32,356 nucleotides of DNA from positions 1 to 32,356 of the forward strand of contig CAAGGY010000109.1 of assembly GCA_900769525.1 (NCBI GenBank), given 5' to 3'. A model generated the notes under the pieces. It had not been told where the DNA came from and searched no databases. It saw nothing but the letters and a program-made list of their open reading frames with translations. Positions 24,781 to 32,043 of this stretch are shown here, in pieces. A program made the translations under genes and the position numbers. Source of the DNA: an uncultured Alistipes sp. GTDB taxonomy: Bacteria > Bacteroidota > Bacteroidia > Bacteroidales > Rikenellaceae. Within the stretch, counting starts at the first letter, position 1; each line of letters starts with the position of its first letter.

Positions 24781-26004
24781 TTACTTAAATTTCTTTACAA
24801 CCAATGTCGAGTTGGTACCGCCAAAGCCAAACGAGTTGCTGAGATAGGTGTCAAACTCCATGTCAACCCTGTTCTTTGGAATATTGATGTTCACAGATGC
24901 CTCATCAGGCTCCTCGAAGTTGAGGTTTGCAGCGATAAAGTTGTTCTGCATCATAAGTGTCGAGTAGACAATCTCGCTCGCACCAGCCATCCACATCTCG
25001 TGTCCGGTGAAGGACTTTGTTGATGCCACATATGGCTTATGCTCGCCAAAGACCTCTGCGATAGCCTTCGCCTCGTTCATATCACCAATAGGCGTAGATG
25101 TTGCGTGGGCGTTGACATACTTAATCTCCTTGATGTCGATGCCAGCATCACGAATAGCCATCTGCAACGAGCGCTTAGGGCCATCGACATTAGGCACCGA
25201 GATATGGTCGCCATTAGATGAGAAGCCGTAGCCAATAACCTCTGCGAGGATTGTTGCACCACGCTTAACCGCCGACTCGTAGCTCTCCAAGATTACTGTT
25301 GCAGCGCCACCACTTGGCACAAGACCATCACGGCTCTTATCGAACGGACGTGACGCCTTGGTTGGATCGTCCTCACGTGTAGAGAAGGCATTAAGGGCAT
25401 CGAAGTTACCCACAGAGTATTTGTTAACCTCCTCAGCACCACCGCAGATTACACACTCCTGCAAGCCCTGCTTGATGAGCATATAGCCGAAGCCAATGGC
25501 GTGCGAGCCACTTGCACAAGCACCCGAAACGGTGAAGTTGATACCACGCAAGTTGAAGATTGTCGAGAGGTTCATAGTGATTGTTGAGTTCATCGACTGG
25601 AAGATATTTCCTGAGCCAACCAACACGGTGTTCTTCTTATCACGAATGATGTCGACACCGCTAATCACAGCCTCTGCGCTACTATCGTTACCGTAGAGAA
25701 TACCCACCTCGTTGTTGAGTAGGAACTCGTTGTCGATACCAGCCTGCGCCAAAGCCTCAACAGTAGCGAGATATGCATACTGGCCGTGCTCAGGAAGGCA
25801 CAAACGCTGACGACGATCGAGCATACCCTTCAAATTAGGCTTCTCCAAGATGCCACACAAACATGAGCGGTAGCCCATCTCTCGTCTATCCTCTGCAATG
25901 CCGATACCCGACTTGCCCTCGAACAACGACTTGAGCACCTCCTCCTTATTCTTACCAATGCAGGAATAGATACCCATTCCTGTAATTACTACTCTCTGAG
26001 ACAT
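24781..26004 (-). CDS. Beta-ketoacyl-ACP synthase (FabF/KAS II-like)
   Basis: The protein is 407 residues from the ATG at 26004, which begins two bases after the fabG stop and gives the usual M-(x)-RVVITGMG start; an upstream ATG at 26025 would overlap fabG. The active site is complete: Cys163 (SGACASGSHAIG), His300 (NAHATSTPIGDMNE) and His335 (SFTGHEMWMAGASE). It is the third active condensing enzyme of the cluster. Close to the ammonia-lyase and ketoreductase, it may take the first aryl-primed condensation, but this is not visible in the sequence. Confidence 0.9.
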   Translation of the reverse strand: MSQRVVITGMGIYSCIGKNKEEVLKSLFEGKSGIGIAEDRREMGYRSCLCGILEKPNLKGMLDRRQRLCLPEHGQYAYLATVEALAQAGIDNEFLLNNEVGILYGNDSSAEAVISGVDIIRDKKNTVLVGSGNIFQSMNSTITMNLSTIFNLRGINFTVSGACASGSHAIGFGYMLIKQGLQECVICGGAEEVNKYSVGNFDALNAFSTREDDPTKASRPFDKSRDGLVPSGGAATVILESYESAVKRGATILAEVIGYGFSSNGDHISVPNVDGPKRSLQMAIRDAGIDIKEIKYVNAHATSTPIGDMNEAKAIAEVFGEHKPYVASTKSFTGHEMWMAGASEIVYSTLMMQNNFIAANLNFEEPDEASVNINIPKNRVDMEFDTYLSNSFGFGGTNSTLVVKKFK

Positions 26005-26005
26005 A

Positions 26006-26743
26006 TTAAGTATAGATTCCTCCATTAATTGAAATTACCTCTCCTGTGATGTATGCTGCTGCGTCTGAAACCAAGAAGCCAACAAGTGCAGCTACCTCCT
26101 CGGCCTCACCAAAACGACCTGCTGGCACAAGCTTCTTGAGCTCTGCCTCGTTAAGGTCGGCAGTCATATCGCTCTTGATGAATCCTGGAGCTACAGCATT
26201 TACAGTAATGCGCTTCTTCGCAACCTCCTGGGCTAAAGCCTTTGTTGCGGCAATAAGACCACCCTTAGCTGCCGAGTAGTTTGCCTGGCCAGGCATACCC
26301 TTGATACCTGAGAGCGACGCCACGTTGACAATACGGCCCCACTTCTTGACAAGCATACTCTTCAAAAGTGGCTGTGTAACATTGAAGAAGCCGTCCAACG
26401 ATGTTGAAAGCACAGCACGCCAATCCTCCTCTGGCATCCACATCATAAGGTTGTCCTTGCGCACACCTGCGTTGTTGACAACAACCGAGATATACTCATT
26501 CTCGTGCTGCGCTGCCCAGCCCTGCAAAGCAGCCTCCACCGACTTGCTGTCGCTAACGTCGAATGGGAGCAACTCGGCCTGACCACCAGCAGCCACAATA
26601 TCGTTGAGCGTACGCTGCGCAGCCTCAACATTTGATGCATAATTGATGATTATCGCAAAACCTTGCGACGCCAACTTGAGAGCTATCGCTCTACCAATTC
26701 CTCTACTTGCTCCGGTCACCAGAGCATACTTAACTTCACTCAT
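26006..26743 (-). CDS. 3-oxoacyl-ACP reductase (FabG-like, short-chain dehydrogenase)
   Basis: This 245-residue SDR enzyme has the NADP-binding TGASRGIGRA (10-19), NNAGV (90-94) and the catalytic Ser143, Tyr156 and Lys160 (YSAAK). It reduces the beta-keto group of the ACP-bound chain using NADPH. It is a pathway-specific copy (ApeQ-like), between the ammonia-lyase (21 bases upstream) and a ketosynthase. The chain has normal FabG length and ends with the family-typical VISINGGIYT. Confidence 0.93.
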   Translation of the reverse strand: MSEVKYALVTGASRGIGRAIALKLASQGFAIIINYASNVEAAQRTLNDIVAAGGQAELLPFDVSDSKSVEAALQGWAAQHENEYISVVVNNAGVRKDNLMMWMPEEDWRAVLSTSLDGFFNVTQPLLKSMLVKKWGRIVNVASLSGIKGMPGQANYSAAKGGLIAATKALAQEVAKKRITVNAVAPGFIKSDMTADLNEAELKKLVPAGRFGEAEEVAALVGFLVSDAAAYITGEVISINGGIYT

Positions 26744-26764
26744 ATCTGGGTTAGTTTTACGAGA

Positions 26765-28279
26765 TTACCTTCTGAGCCACTCGATGATGGCAGCAATCTC
26801 CTTATATTTTGGAGTATCCTCTACGAACGTAGGGACAATCGCACGAATCTGGTTGTAAAGCTCACGTGTTGCAGGGGCGAGTCTGTCGGCAATCTTGAGA
26901 CAGTCTACAGCCTGAGCCAAAGCCATCATATGGATAGCCATAACCTGGTAACTATTGTCGATAACACGCTGGCAGATGAGTGCCGAGTTGGTACCCATCG
27001 AGACGATATCCTGGTTGTCGTTGTTGTTTGGAATAGAGTGTACGTACATCGGATTCGAGAGTGTCTGACACTCCGCTGTTGTTGATGTAGCGGTAAACTG
27101 CGAAGCCTGCAAGCCATAGTTAAGGCCCAAGACACCAAGATTTACGAATGGAGGCAAGATGCCGTTGATGCGGTCGTGGAAGAGGTAGTTCATCTGACGC
27201 TCTGCCAACATTGTCATCTTGGTAACAGCAATCTTGAGCTTATCCATCTCGAACGACACATAGTCGCCATGGAAGTTACCACCGTGGATTACGGTCTTGT
27301 TCTGAGGGTCGACGATTGGGTTGTCGTCGGCAGAGTTAATCTCATTCACGAGCACACGCTCAACATTCTCAATCGCATCCCAAATAGGGCCGAGAATCTG
27401 TGGGATACAGCGCAACGAGTAGTATGGCTGCACCTTATGCTCGAAGATATCCTCCTCGCTCTTGTGGTATAGCTCCTGCACACGGTCGAGCAACATCTGG
27501 CTACCAGATGATATCTCACGCATCTTTGCAGCTACGGCCTGCTGTCCTGAATGTCGCTTAACGCCATTGAGCACCTCCGACATAAGGTCGTCGTAAGACG
27601 AGGCAATCTCGTTCATCAAAACTGAGGCTTTGAGCGACCAATCGAGAAGACGTTTAGCATCGAAAAGGTTGACAAAACCGATACCTGTCATCACTGCAGT
27701 ACCATTCGTAACTGCCAATCCCTCACGAACATACATCTGCAAAGGCTTGATACCCAACTCGGCAAACACCTCTGCCGTATTGCGACGCACACCCTCGTAG
27801 AATACCTCACCCTCACCAATGAGAGCCAAAGCGATGTGTGCCAATTGGACTAAATCGCCACTCGCACCCACACTACCATGCTGGGGGATAACGGGATAGA
27901 TACCACGATTGAGAAACTCCACAAGGAGCTCGCAAGTCTGGATATTAACACCTGAGTGAGCCTGCATAAAGGTCATCAATCGAGCAAGCATTGCGGCACG
28001 CACACACTTCTGAGGAAGTGGCTCACCAGCACCTGTCGAGTGGCTACGAATGATGTTATACTGCAACTCGTTAAGATGGTCGTCATCAATGCGCCACTGA
28101 GCCATAGGGCCGAAGCCTGTGTTGATGCCGTAGATGACCTTATCTTTTGAGAAAGAGTCCAAAAATGTGAAACAGCGATTTATCTCATCTTTTGTCTGTT
28201 CATTGATTGCCACCTGGTCGTTATTCTCGACAATTGACCAAATGTCGCGCAGTGTCAATTTATCACAAATCTGCAACAT
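26765..28279 (-). CDS. Aromatic amino acid ammonia-lyase, probably tyrosine ammonia-lyase
   Basis: This 504-residue enzyme of the HAL/PAL/TAL family makes its own MIO cofactor from Ala139-Ser140-Gly141 in GSVGASGDLVQL. YGINTGFGPMAQWRI (50-64) and QYNIIRSHSTGAGEPL (73-88) are the active-site lid and selectivity regions. From memory, these and NPMYVHSIPNNNDNQDIVSM are nearly identical to the characterised tyrosine ammonia-lyase of Flavobacterium johnsoniae, including Ser79-His80, so I favour tyrosine to 4-coumarate over histidine to urocanate. No histidine-utilisation genes are nearby, and it leads the polyene operon, where 4-coumarate is the expected starter. A consensus promoter lies 75 bases upstream. 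Confidence 0.9.
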   Translation of the reverse strand: MLQICDKLTLRDIWSIVENNDQVAINEQTKDEINRCFTFLDSFSKDKVIYGINTGFGPMAQWRIDDDHLNELQYNIIRSHSTGAGEPLPQKCVRAAMLARLMTFMQAHSGVNIQTCELLVEFLNRGIYPVIPQHGSVGASGDLVQLAHIALALIGEGEVFYEGVRRNTAEVFAELGIKPLQMYVREGLAVTNGTAVMTGIGFVNLFDAKRLLDWSLKASVLMNEIASSYDDLMSEVLNGVKRHSGQQAVAAKMREISSGSQMLLDRVQELYHKSEEDIFEHKVQPYYSLRCIPQILGPIWDAIENVERVLVNEINSADDNPIVDPQNKTVIHGGNFHGDYVSFEMDKLKIAVTKMTMLAERQMNYLFHDRINGILPPFVNLGVLGLNYGLQASQFTATSTTAECQTLSNPMYVHSIPNNNDNQDIVSMGTNSALICQRVIDNSYQVMAIHMMALAQAVDCLKIADRLAPATRELYNQIRAIVPTFVEDTPKYKEIAAIIEWLRR

Positions 28280-28353
28280 AGTGTAATTGATGCTTTTTAA
28301 AAGTGCTCAAACGAGCTATTTCAAGTTAAGTTGTTTCAGTAGTTATAATAATG

Positions 28354-28385
28354 CAAATATAGTAAAAAGTTCACCAAATAGCAAA
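28354..28385 (-). promoter_or_regulatory. Promoter of the aryl polyene operon
   Basis: On the minus strand TTTG (28385-28382), 20 bases and TATATTTG (28361-28354) match both consensus boxes of Bacteroidota promoters. Transcription should begin near 28347, giving a leader of about 68 bases before the ammonia-lyase ATG at 28279. No operator repeat was noticed beside it. Confidence 0.75.
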
Positions 28386-28545
28386 AAATTTAGAATTTTA
28401 ATTCCATTTTCAACCAAATAGAGGGTAAAATATACCATTTTACATTGCTAATCGGTACTTAACGTAAAACTTTTTCTAAAAACACCTCTTATTAGAGTAG
28501 AAATGGTTGAAAAACTCGACTCGCTACATAACTTTGAATTATGAA

Positions 28546-28591
28546 TAAAAAACAGTGCGATTATCCTGCTAATAAGCAAGATAACCGCACT
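28546..28591 (-). terminator. Intrinsic terminator of the hemerythrin-CutC-transglutaminase operon
   Basis: Arms 28554-28570 and 28575-28591 pair over 17 positions. Read on the plus strand there are two A/C mismatches, but in the minus-strand RNA both become G-U pairs, so the stem is unbroken. A six-T run follows on the minus strand (28551-28546 region). It lies 24 bases after the stop of the transglutaminase-like gene. Confidence 0.85.
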
Positions 28592-28614
28592 AGTAAAGGG
28601 GATTTTTAGAACAA

Positions 28615-29853
28615 CTATCGCTGGAAAATTTGAACAGTCATAGGCTCCTCACCCAGATTTACAGCCATCGTCTTAAGCTCGCCAGCAGCGGTATAATAAC
28701 GTAGCTCATACTCGGTGTTCTTTGGTAGAAGAACAGAAAAGAAATCGTTCATATCTCGCAACTCACCAGCGGTCAAACCACCACCCATCTGCTCGGTGCC
28801 ATGGAAGACATCAACACCCATAGCTACACGGTCGTCAGAGTGCTCAGTCTTGCCACTCTCCTTATAGCCTGCAATGCGCAAGAAGGTGTGTGTACCCGCC
28901 TCGATATGGCGCGTATACTGCTCATAAGCGAGGTCTATATAGTGCTGTGTAACATTCTCAGCACCAACGAATTTAGGAAGCTCCTCAACCGATGTATCCT
29001 CGCTCTCGTCAGCCCACACCATTGGGAACCAGTCGTCGGCCTTACCAAAGCGTGTGGCGTAGATTGCATAGTTGCGGTCATCAGCCTTAGCCTTCGAAGC
29101 ATCGGCCATAAACCACAAGTGGTCGAGCTGCGATGGGAAGTAGTACTCCGTAACTCGCCACTGGCCATCGAGCCACACCTCAGTCCAGCTATGGTTGCCA
29201 CGGTTGTCGTGCCAAGAGGCAGTACCAGCAAAGCGAGCTGGAATACCGACTGCACGATAGGCGTCAACGAGCAAGATAGCAAGACCTGTGCACGAAGCCA
29301 TACCCTGACGCATCGACTCACGAGGGCTCTGGTTTGTCTTCTCACGCTTGGTGTTGTAATCTACACCTGTAAGGCGTGGGATATTGGCATTAACGGCGCA
29401 AACAGCATCATACATAGTCTTGCAGGTATCAACGGCAGGCGAGAACATCTCGTAGAGCTCCTTACGCCATGCGTCACGCACCTCGTCAACAACGTGATAA
29501 GGGAGCACATCCTGCAGATATACCTCTTCAGGAAGAGCCTTCGCCCACTCATACTTCTCACGAGCGATTGAGGCATACTCCAAGTTCTCACGAAGCAACT
29601 CAAGGTCCATGTTTTTGAGATCCTCAACATACATATTCGTAAGCAAATATGCCGCATCACGCTGCTGATTCTCAGGCAACTGAGCCAAAAAATCACGAAG
29701 AGCCTCTTCACGGCCCGACTCCGCAAGCACCTTGTCAAGCTCAGCACAATACGACTCTGGAACACCCGCAGGGTAGCAGGTCTCACTCTTTGGCCAAAGG
29801 ATAATAATCAGTGCGATAACCACACCGATGGCAATGTACAACCAATTCTTCAT
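28615..29853 (-). CDS. Exported transglutaminase-like cysteine-protease-fold protein
   Basis: This 412-residue protein has an N-terminal membrane anchor or signal (about 4-20), a helical region (about 35-150) and a transglutaminase core: Cys188 in GMASCTGLAILLVDAYRAVG and His221 in NRGNHSWTEVWLDGQW, with an acidic residue expected just after (TEYYF). These are the Cys-His parts of the catalytic triad. The last 100 residues form a beta-rich domain with FLRIAGY. Bacterial members act as peptidases or cross-linkers on proteins or peptidoglycan in the periplasm; the substrate is unknown. It follows cutC after one base and ends the operon at a strong terminator. Confidence 0.82.
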   Translation of the reverse strand: MKNWLYIAIGVVIALIIILWPKSETCYPAGVPESYCAELDKVLAESGREEALRDFLAQLPENQQRDAAYLLTNMYVEDLKNMDLELLRENLEYASIAREKYEWAKALPEEVYLQDVLPYHVVDEVRDAWRKELYEMFSPAVDTCKTMYDAVCAVNANIPRLTGVDYNTKREKTNQSPRESMRQGMASCTGLAILLVDAYRAVGIPARFAGTASWHDNRGNHSWTEVWLDGQWRVTEYYFPSQLDHLWFMADASKAKADDRNYAIYATRFGKADDWFPMVWADESEDTSVEELPKFVGAENVTQHYIDLAYEQYTRHIEAGTHTFLRIAGYKESGKTEHSDDRVAMGVDVFHGTEQMGGGLTAGELRDMNDFFSVLLPKNTEYELRYYTAAGELKTMAVNLGEEPMTVQIFQR

Positions 29854-29854
29854 C

Positions 29855-30613
29855 TTATCTTTTAATTAAGGTTAATATCTTCTCTACCTCCTGCTCATCG
29901 ACTGTGCGCAATGAGAACTCATCGACAGCAGCCGAGCCACCCATCGAGATGCGAGGGTTGCGATACTCCATACCGCCCAAGACCATACGCTTAGTGCTGA
30001 AATGTAGGGCGTCGACACCAGCCTCCAAGAGGCGTTCAGCGTTGTCTGCTACCACGCCGCTACCAGCCATAATCTCGATACGTCCGGCAGCACGTGCCAC
30101 ACCACGGGCGATATTCTCCCAGCCGTCGATAGCCTTGTCGTAGCCGCCAGAGGTGAGGATGCGGGTACATCCCGTAGCAATAACATCCTCAATGGCCTGC
30201 TCATAATCTGAAGTCATATCTACGGCACGATGGAACGTAGTCTCCATACCCTTCGAGGCCTCGACAAGCTGGCGTGTGCGCTCTATATCTACCCTACCAT
30301 CGGCCGTAAGAACACCAAAGACCACTCCCGTAGCGCCAGCACGACGTGCATAGTCGATATCCTGGAGCATAGTCTCGAACTCATCATCGGAGTAGAGGAA
30401 GTCGCCACCACGAGGGCGAATCATAACACTGAGGCCGAGGCCCTCAATCTGCGACACTCGCTCGATAGTAGCATACGAAGGTGTCACGCCACCCTCAGCA
30501 GGCGAAGCACATAGTTCAACACGGTCAACACCAAGGCGTGCTGCCGTGCGGCACGCCTCAACCGAGTAGGCACACAACTCGGTCTTAATATTCTTAGAGC
30601 ATTTCACTGTCAA
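29855..30613 (-). CDS. cutC: CutC family protein (copper homeostasis-type TIM barrel)
   Basis: This 252-residue TIM-barrel protein has the CutC signature ELCAYSVEACRTAARLGVDR followed by VELCASPAEGGVTPS, MIRPRGGDF (62-70), GVVFGVLTADGRVD and TTFHRAVDMT. CutC has been linked to copper tolerance, but its biochemical activity is not settled. No ATG is available near the start: translation must begin at TTG (30613) or GTG (30607), inside the end of the regulator gene (overlap about 14-20 bases), which suggests translational coupling. Copper function here is by family name only. Confidence 0.88.
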   Translation of the reverse strand: MTVKCSKNIKTELCAYSVEACRTAARLGVDRVELCASPAEGGVTPSYATIERVSQIEGLGLSVMIRPRGGDFLYSDDEFETMLQDIDYARRAGATGVVFGVLTADGRVDIERTRQLVEASKGMETTFHRAVDMTSDYEQAIEDVIATGCTRILTSGGYDKAIDGWENIARGVARAAGRIEIMAGSGVVADNAERLLEAGVDALHFSTKRMVLGGMEYRNPRISMGGSAAVDEFSLRTVDEQEVEKILTLIKR

Positions 30614-31175
30614 TCAATTTATTAAGTACAGCATAAACGGTCAAACCAGCAACCGAGCGGATACCCGTCTTATGCACAATATTCTTTCTATGCGAGATTA
30701 CCGTATGAGGCGAAATGAAGAGCTCCTGGGCAATCTCCTTATTGGTATAACCCTTGGCAACGAGCACCAACACATCACGCTCACGATCCGATAGGTCATG
30801 ACTCTCGGAGTAGTTGTGCTGCACAGGGGTATCGTGGGCCTCACGCAGTGTTCGTAGCAGCTCCTCCTCGGTCGAGAATATCGAGATCACCGCCACGAAG
30901 CCACGAAGCATATCTGCCTCGGTGAGCGTGGTCTGCAAACCCACCACGGGGACTCCGCCAAACCTCTCGCTGGCCTCAATCTGACGGCCATACGATGTCG
31001 AGGCAACAACAACGTCGACATCGCTAAGTAGCTCTGTCTGAGCCTCTGCCTCCTGCACGGTGCGATACTTAGCCACGACATTGCACTCGATACTACCCAC
31101 AAGCATTGCCTCGACACCTGCCGCAACGATATGCGCTGGTTCAATGATTATAACTCTTGTTCGCTTCATCGGCAT
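30594..31175 (-). CDS. LuxR/NarL-type regulator with degenerate receiver domain
   Basis: This 193-residue protein has an N-terminal domain (about 5-120) that follows the receiver pattern (RVIIIEPAHIVAAGVEAML) but lacks the phosphorylation aspartate: at the end of the third strand the sequence reads DVDVVVASTS (52-61), with alanine where Asp is expected. The C-terminal helix-turn-helix is typical LuxR/NarL: LSDRERDVLVLVAKGYTNKEIA, then ELFISPHTVISHRKNI. It probably binds DNA, perhaps sensing a signal other than phosphorylation. It starts directly at the stop of the hemerythrin-like gene; Met3 (31169) is an alternative start. The pairing suggests it responds to oxygen, NO or redox state together with that protein. 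Confidence 0.85.
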   Translation of the reverse strand: MPMKRTRVIIIEPAHIVAAGVEAMLVGSIECNVVAKYRTVQEAEAQTELLSDVDVVVASTSYGRQIEASERFGGVPVVGLQTTLTEADMLRGFVAVISIFSTEEELLRTLREAHDTPVQHNYSESHDLSDRERDVLVLVAKGYTNKEIAQELFISPHTVISHRKNIVHKTGIRSVAGLTVYAVLNKLIDSEML

Positions 31176-31874
31176 TTAGGCATTTTGAAGTTTTGCAACT
31201 AACGGACGCAACAAATACATCTCAAGGTCGCTATGGCGACGCATGTCGTCACGCAACATATATATATGGTCGAGCATTGTGCAGCGCAGTGGCGTTGGCA
31301 CCTGCTCAGGTAGGCTCTTAAACACCAGCGAGGCTATATCGTTTGTGCGGTCGTCGATATCGCCATGTGGAGCCTCCAACATCGAGAAGTCGGCAGCAAT
31401 AGTCGCTTGTGGCGAGTCGATAATTGAGAATATGTTGCGCTCCTCCTCGTCGAAGTGCGTAGTGAGAAAGCGCACGTAGCCCGTATAGAAGCTACGCAAG
31501 GCTCGCTCTGAGAGCTCGTCGCAGTGCCCTAGCACCTTATCAAGATGCGAAGCTACGTGCGGAAGCATATAACCCGTATAGTAGCGATGCGAGGCACGAA
31601 GATAGTTTACCACACCTGGCAACATATCGACACTAAGCTGTTCACACTTAGGACGGTATGTCGACGACAGGTGCATGCTGCACAATATCAAGAAGAGCTC
31701 CACGGGGTAGCCATCACGACGGCAAATCTCCTCAACCGATATGTCGCCAAATGGCAAAGATATGTCGAGGCGCAAAAATATTGACAGCAGTGATGGATAG
31801 CTATCAATAAGCTCAAAGACCTTCATCTCGGGTGAGAGCTGTAGTTGGTGGTCGTATATTTTATTCTTAGTCAT
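31176..31874 (-). CDS. Hemerythrin-domain protein, RIC/ScdA-like
   Basis: This 232-residue helical protein begins with a short domain like the N-terminus of iron-cluster repair proteins (MKVFELIDSYPSLLSIFLRLDI, 17-38). A four-helix hemerythrin-like domain follows with potential di-iron ligands His96, His106, His110, His140 and Glu144 (HFDEEE), His170, His203 and His214. RIC-type proteins help repair iron-sulfur clusters after nitrosative or oxidative stress. The cysteine pair often seen in the ScdA N-terminal domain is not obvious, so it may be an oxygen, NO or iron sensor rather than a repair protein. It is first in a four-gene operon with the LuxR regulator. Confidence 0.8.
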   Translation of the reverse strand: MTKNKIYDHQLQLSPEMKVFELIDSYPSLLSIFLRLDISLPFGDISVEEICRRDGYPVELFLILCSMHLSSTYRPKCEQLSVDMLPGVVNYLRASHRYYTGYMLPHVASHLDKVLGHCDELSERALRSFYTGYVRFLTTHFDEEERNIFSIIDSPQATIAADFSMLEAPHGDIDDRTNDIASLVFKSLPEQVPTPLRCTMLDHIYMLRDDMRRHSDLEMYLLRPLVAKLQNA

Positions 31875-31927
31875 TATAAATCAATACATTATTACACAAT
31901 TCAGCCACATCAATGGCATTTATAGTG

Positions 31928-31959
31928 CAAATATATAGATAATTTTGCAAACCACCAAT
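31928..31959 (-). promoter_or_regulatory. Promoter of the hemerythrin-led operon
   Basis: On the minus strand ATTG (31959-31956), 20 bases and TATATTTG (31935-31928) fit the Bacteroidota pattern, with a perfect -7 box. Transcription would start near 31921 and leave a leader of about 47 bases. Confidence 0.6.
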
Positions 31960-31986
31960 CCCAACATATAGGGATAGGCCAAGAAG

Positions 31987-32003
31987 TTAATTCACTAAAT
32001 TAA
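31987..32003. promoter_or_regulatory. Possible operator palindrome between divergent promoters
   Basis: TTAATT-CACTA-AATTAA is a 6-5-6 palindrome lying upstream of both the hemerythrin-operon promoter and the small-RNA promoter. Its spacing would suit a dimeric regulator of CRP/FNR type, but the half-site is not the standard one, and AT-rich palindromes arise by chance. Confidence 0.25.
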
Positions 32004-32006
32004 GCG

Positions 32007-32038
32007 ATTGTCTATTCGAAAAATAAGGTGAATCTTTG
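32007..32038 (+). promoter_or_regulatory. Promoter of the candidate small RNA
   Basis: ATTG (32007-32010), 20 bases and AATCTTTG (32031-32038) match the Bacteroidota pattern in 7 of 8 positions of the -7 box. Predicted start near 32044. Confidence 0.5.
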
Positions 32039-32043
32039 CAGTG

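Larger units (their letters stand above)
6647..28385 (-). other. Aryl polyene-type biosynthetic gene cluster (20 genes, one orientation)
   Basis: All genes from the ammonia-lyase (start 28279) to the aryl ligase (stop 6647) run on the minus strand with overlaps of 1-19 bases or gaps of 1-23 bases. The set matches aryl polyene/flexirubin/xanthomonadin pathways: ammonia-lyase, adenylating ligase, two ACPs, ketosynthases plus a chain-length-factor partner, FabG, two hotdog dehydratases, a thioesterase, methyltransferases, lysophospholipid-type acyltransferases, a GT2 glycosyltransferase, a LolA-like carrier and an MMPL exporter. Family knowledge: such products are aryl-capped conjugated polyene carboxylates esterified to envelope lipids and protect against oxidative stress. 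No DarA/DarB-type genes or phosphopantetheinyl transferase are present in the window. Confidence 0.88.
28280..28614. other. Intergenic region between the stress operon and the polyene cluster
   Basis: This AT-rich 335-base stretch holds the 5' leader and promoter of the polyene operon (28280-28385), about 140 bases in which I see no clear element, a plus-strand promoter-like box (GTTG 28506-28509, 19 bases, TAACTTTG 28529-28536) and the terminator of the upstream operon (28546-28591). No riboswitch is recognised. Confidence 0.6.

Noticed and set aside
26765..28279. Histidine utilisation gene hutH
   Set aside because: There are no hutU, hutI or ftcD-type genes nearby, and the sequence context and operon fit tyrosine ammonia-lyase better.
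28801..29571. Open frame of 256 codons opposite the transglutaminase-like gene
   Set aside because: The minus-strand gene has clear catalytic motifs; the opposite frame shows no domain and no promoter.
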